From COE1 sp045579665 (lineage in GTDB: Bacteria; Bacillota; Clostridia; Lachnospirales; Lachnospiraceae): a DNA stretch of 8,260 nucleotides. The stretch lies in assembly GCA_045579665.1 (NCBI GenBank), contig JAZNMO010000033.1, forward strand, positions 1 to 8,260, given 5' to 3'. A model generated the notes under the pieces. The model ran no database searches and had not been told where the DNA came from. It saw nothing but the letters and a program-made list of their open reading frames with translations. The position numbers were made by a program, and so were the translations under genes. The first letter of the stretch is position 1. Each line of letters starts with the position of its first letter. Shown piece by piece: positions 6,522-8,260 of this stretch.

Positions 6522-6544
6522 TAGTATAACTAATCATACTTTAT
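6510..6544. promoter_or_regulatory. Perfect 16-bp-arm palindrome over the -10 and start site; probable operator
   Basis: The left arm ATAAAGTATGATTAGT (6510-6525) and right arm ACTAATCATACTTTAT (6529-6544) are exact reverse complements around the centre ATA. The left arm contains the -10 box of the following operon, so a dimer or tetramer bound here would block RNA polymerase. This suggests autorepression by the AbrB-like protein encoded just downstream. Alternatively, in read-through RNA from the AraC-type gene it would form a strong hairpin with a 3-nt loop, but no U-run follows, so a classical terminator is less likely. Confidence 0.6.
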
Positions 6545-6561
6545 TGCGTTGGAGGTGTAAT

Positions 6562-6795
6562 ATGGGAAATGTAAATGGAAAAAATGCGTGGACCGTAAAG
6601 ATAGGAGAAAAGGGGCAGTTTGTGATTCCTAAAGAAGCAAGGGATATGTTTGACATCCATCCCGGAGACACCATTTTGGTATTAGGAGATAGCGAAAGAG
6701 GAATTGCAATTCCTCCTAAGGATATGATGAACAAGTATATTTCCATGATTTTTGGTGAGATGACGATACAAGAGGAGGGACAGAAGGATGAGTAA
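6562..6795 (+). CDS. AbrB/SpoVT-family DNA-binding regulator (small)
   Basis: A 77-residue protein. Residues 10-53 form a SpoVT-AbrB swapped-hairpin domain: WTVKIGEKGQFVIPKEARDM, then the turn IHPGDTILVLGD and RGIAIPP. A short charged helical tail follows. Such proteins dimerize through this fold and bind DNA as dimers or tetramers. They act as transition-state regulators, as local repressors, or as antitoxins when next to a toxin gene. The ATG at 6562 follows GGAGG (6551-6555) with a 6-base spacer; an in-frame ATG at 6517 lies upstream of the predicted transcript start. The stop overlaps the glycosyltransferase start by 8 bases, so the two are translated from one message. The partner is not a toxin family I recognise, so a local regulator is favoured. 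The palindrome over its own promoter is the natural candidate binding site. Confidence 0.88.
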   Translation: MGNVNGKNAWTVKIGEKGQFVIPKEARDMFDIHPGDTILVLGDSERGIAIPPKDMMNKYISMIFGEMTIQEEGQKDE

Positions 6796-7960
6796 GATTG
6801 TATTTTTCTGTATTCCTGCGCATGGACATACGAATCCGACACTAGGTGTTGTGCGTGAGCTGGTAGGACGAGGACATGAGGTTTGGTATTATTCCTATGA
6901 AGCATTTCGGGAAAAGATAGAAGCGGCAGGTGCAAAATTTATTGCCTGCGATACATATGATATGGAGCAGAATCTTAAGCCGGAGGATGCTGCAAGAGTG
7001 GGTAAGGATTTAGCGTTTTCAACGAGAATTTTAGTGGATACGACATTGGCACTTGATGATATGGTGTGTAAAGCGATGGAAGAATTACAGCCTGATTGTA
7101 TTGTAGCGGACTCTATGGCAGTATGGGGTAAGGCGATAGCTAAGAAGCTTGGTATTCCTTTTGTTTCTTCTACAACTACTTTTGCATTTAATAAGCATTC
7201 GGCACAGATTATGAAGCAGAGCATGGGAGAGCTTTTTAGAATGATTTTCTCCATGCCAAGTATCAATAAGGATATGAAACGTTTGCAGGATAAGGGATAT
7301 CCGATTAACAGTATTTTGGATATTATACAGAATGATGAGTTCACGGATACGGTAGTTTATACTTCTCCGGAGTTTCAACCGTGTGCAGATACCTTTTCTG
7401 ACAAGTATGCCTTTGTTGGACCTTCGATAAGAGAGTCGGAGAGTACATTTGTTAAGGAGAGAGAAAAGCTGATTTATATTTCCATGGGTACAGTGAATAA
7501 TAATCTGATGAAGCTTTATAGAAATTGTATCCAGGCGTTTAAAGATACGGAGTATCAAGTGCTAATGTCAGTAGGTAATCTGGCAGATGTGGAAGCACTT
7601 GGAGAACTTCCGTCAAACATATCTGTACAGCGTCATGTGGACCAGATTGCAGTGTTGGAGAAAGCAGATGTATTTTTGACTCATTGTGGTATGAACAGTG
7701 TAACGGAGAGTCTATATCATAAGGTACCGGTGCTGATGTATCCACAGACCGGAGAGCAGGGCGGCGTTGCTAATCGTGTGGAGCAGCTTAATGCGGGTGT
7801 GCGTTTGAAGAAGAATACTGCGGATATGATTCGTTCAGGTGTAGAGGAGCTTTTGACAAATGAGAATTATGCCGAGAATGCGGCGCAGATATCAGAAGGC
7901 TTTAAGAGATGCGCTGGTGCAAAGGCAGCAGCTGATAAAATACTTAGTATGTGTGAGTAA
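6788..7960 (+). CDS. MGT-family glycosyltransferase (GT1, GT-B fold, UDP-sugar dependent)
   Basis: A 390-residue soluble glycosyltransferase like the YjiC/macrolide glycosyltransferase group. The N-terminal acceptor-binding half opens with FCIPAHGHTNPTLG, in which H14 matches the catalytic base of GT1 enzymes, and has the DSM motif with D108 as the probable partner acid. The C-terminal nucleotide-sugar half begins with IYISMGTV (229-236) and carries the donor signature HCGMNSVTESLYHKVPVLMYP (299-319), followed by EQ (323-324) and N329. Length is normal for the family and all key residues are present. It would transfer a sugar, usually glucose, from UDP-sugar to a small hydrophobic acceptor such as a macrolide, flavonoid or other xenobiotic; the acceptor cannot be read from sequence. 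GGAGGGA (6774-6780) sits 7 bases before the ATG, inside the AbrB-like gene. Coupling to that regulator suggests induced or growth-phase expression. Detoxification or self-protection is an inferred role. Confidence 0.92.
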   Translation: MSKIVFFCIPAHGHTNPTLGVVRELVGRGHEVWYYSYEAFREKIEAAGAKFIACDTYDMEQNLKPEDAARVGKDLAFSTRILVDTTLALDDMVCKAMEELQPDCIVADSMAVWGKAIAKKLGIPFVSSTTTFAFNKHSAQIMKQSMGELFRMIFSMPSINKDMKRLQDKGYPINSILDIIQNDEFTDTVVYTSPEFQPCADTFSDKYAFVGPSIRESESTFVKEREKLIYISMGTVNNNLMKLYRNCIQAFKDTEYQVLMSVGNLADVEALGELPSNISVQRHVDQIAVLEKADVFLTHCGMNSVTESLYHKVPVLMYPQTGEQGGVANRVEQLNAGVRLKKNTADMIRSGVEELLTNENYAENAAQISEGFKRCAGAKAAADKILSMCE

Positions 7961-8160
7961 ATTCGGGTTTGTCGAGTTAACGGACGGTACTCTGCCCTTC
8001 TCCACGAAACGGTCTATGGTTTAACGCAAAAGTAGACGCTACGAGTAAAGATTTGTTAAATGTTTTTATCTAAGCATTCTTTATTCGTGAGACTGGTGCA
8101 CACTCGACATCCTTATCTTACTATGGGTCTTACTATGCGTATAGACAAGTGTTGCTTGCA
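7961..8160. other. Non-coding region after the glycosyltransferase, with possible RNA structure
   Basis: No open frame with a start, ribosome site or family pattern is visible on either strand, and no hairpin plus U-run terminator follows the glycosyltransferase stop. TGTCGAGT (7970-7977) is an exact reverse complement of ACTCGACA (8102-8109), with two further G-C pairs possible outside it. Between them ACGAGTAAAG (8041-8050) pairs with CTTTATTCGT (8079-8088) over ten positions. The only non-Watson-Crick pair there is a G-U in plus-strand RNA, which would be a C-A mismatch in minus-strand RNA. A structured plus-strand RNA of about 150 nt is therefore possible. It matches no class I recognise. 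Confidence 0.3.
8116..8139. repeat. 12-bp tandem direct repeat
   Basis: TCTTACTATGGG (8116-8127) is followed immediately by TCTTACTATGCG (8128-8139), identical at 11 of 12 positions. It lies between the possible structured RNA and the 51-bp repeat array. No function is evident; it may be replication slippage. Confidence 0.6.
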
Positions 8161-8260
8161 AAACTTGGTCTCAGAATCTATTTTACCTGTCTGAGACCAA
8201 GTGAAATTAAGAAACTTGGTCTCAGAGTCTATTTTACCTGTCTAAGACCAAGTAAAATTA
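8161..8260. repeat. Tandem 51-bp repeats, each containing a long inverted repeat; array continues past the window edge
   Basis: Unit 1 spans 8161-8211 and unit 2 starts at 8212, cut at the window end after 49 bp; the visible parts differ at only three positions. In unit 1 ACTTGGTCTCAGA (8163-8175) pairs exactly with TCTGAGACCAAGT (8190-8202) around a 14-nt loop. In unit 2 (8214-8226 with 8241-8253) one position is changed: a C-A mismatch in plus-strand RNA but a tolerated G-U pair in minus-strand RNA. The loop is almost unchanged, so this is not a repeat-plus-spacer CRISPR layout. On the minus strand the unit 1 stem is followed by a short T-run. Possible identities are a repetitive extragenic palindrome family, doubled terminators for a leftward gene, or tandem operators. 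Confidence 0.75.

Noticed and set aside
6788..7960. Several long leftward frames opposite the glycosyltransferase, up to 157 residues.
   Set aside because: They are shadows of a strongly conserved gene on the plus strand, with no ribosome sites or recognisable domains.
6562..7960. Toxin-antitoxin pair with the AbrB-like protein as antitoxin.
   Set aside because: The coupled downstream gene is a full-length glycosyltransferase with all catalytic and donor motifs, not a small toxin.
7961..8040. Leftward frame near the glycosyltransferase end encoding about 30 residues (contains NHRPFRGEGQSTVR).
   Set aside because: It lacks a start codon with a ribosome site and has a stop shortly upstream. 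I could not tie it to a transposase or any other family from sequence alone.
8161..8260. CRISPR array.
   Set aside because: The whole 51-bp unit is conserved, including what would be the spacer, and no cas genes are in the window.

Overview
The window looks like chromosomal accessory DNA from a low-GC Gram-positive anaerobe, most likely class Clostridia and plausibly Lachnospiraceae. This rests on the AT-rich composition, strong AGGAGG-type ribosome sites, and the families present: a lantibiotic-protection ABC ATPase with an E-loop, a LytTR + DUF3021 pair, a DUF5104-like lipoprotein and a short AbrB-type regulator. The taxon is an inference from family content; no rRNA or other marker gene is present. 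There are nine protein genes (one cut by the left edge). I see no tRNA, rRNA, transposase or CRISPR array.

Left block (1-2585): a leftward ATPase of a peptide-antibiotic export/immunity ABC transporter is divergent from a rightward OmpR-type response regulator and its histidine kinase. The 145-bp divergent gap holds four copies of an 11-bp-spaced motif, two of them identical. This is the layout expected of a response-regulator binding array, so the block reads as a peptide-antibiotic sensing and defence module.

Middle block (2650-4407): three tightly packed rightward genes encode a LytTR DNA-binding protein that looks short at its N-terminus, a four-helix DUF3021 membrane protein, and a lipoprotein built from two copies of the same domain. 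The first two resemble a LytTR regulatory system, in which the membrane protein restrains the regulator. The lipoprotein may add an outside-facing component.

Right block (4385-7960): a leftward alpha/beta hydrolase with an extra C-terminal domain converges on, and overlaps by 23 bp, the lipoprotein gene. It is divergent from an AraC-family regulator that probably controls it. Next comes a two-gene operon of an AbrB-like regulator and an MGT-type (UDP-sugar-dependent) glycosyltransferase, driven by a good sigma-A promoter. The -10 box of that promoter lies inside a perfect palindrome with 16-bp arms.

Right edge (7961-8260): no gene is visible. About 200 bp has possible RNA secondary structure. 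It is followed by a tandem array of 51-bp units, each containing a long inverted repeat, that runs off the window.
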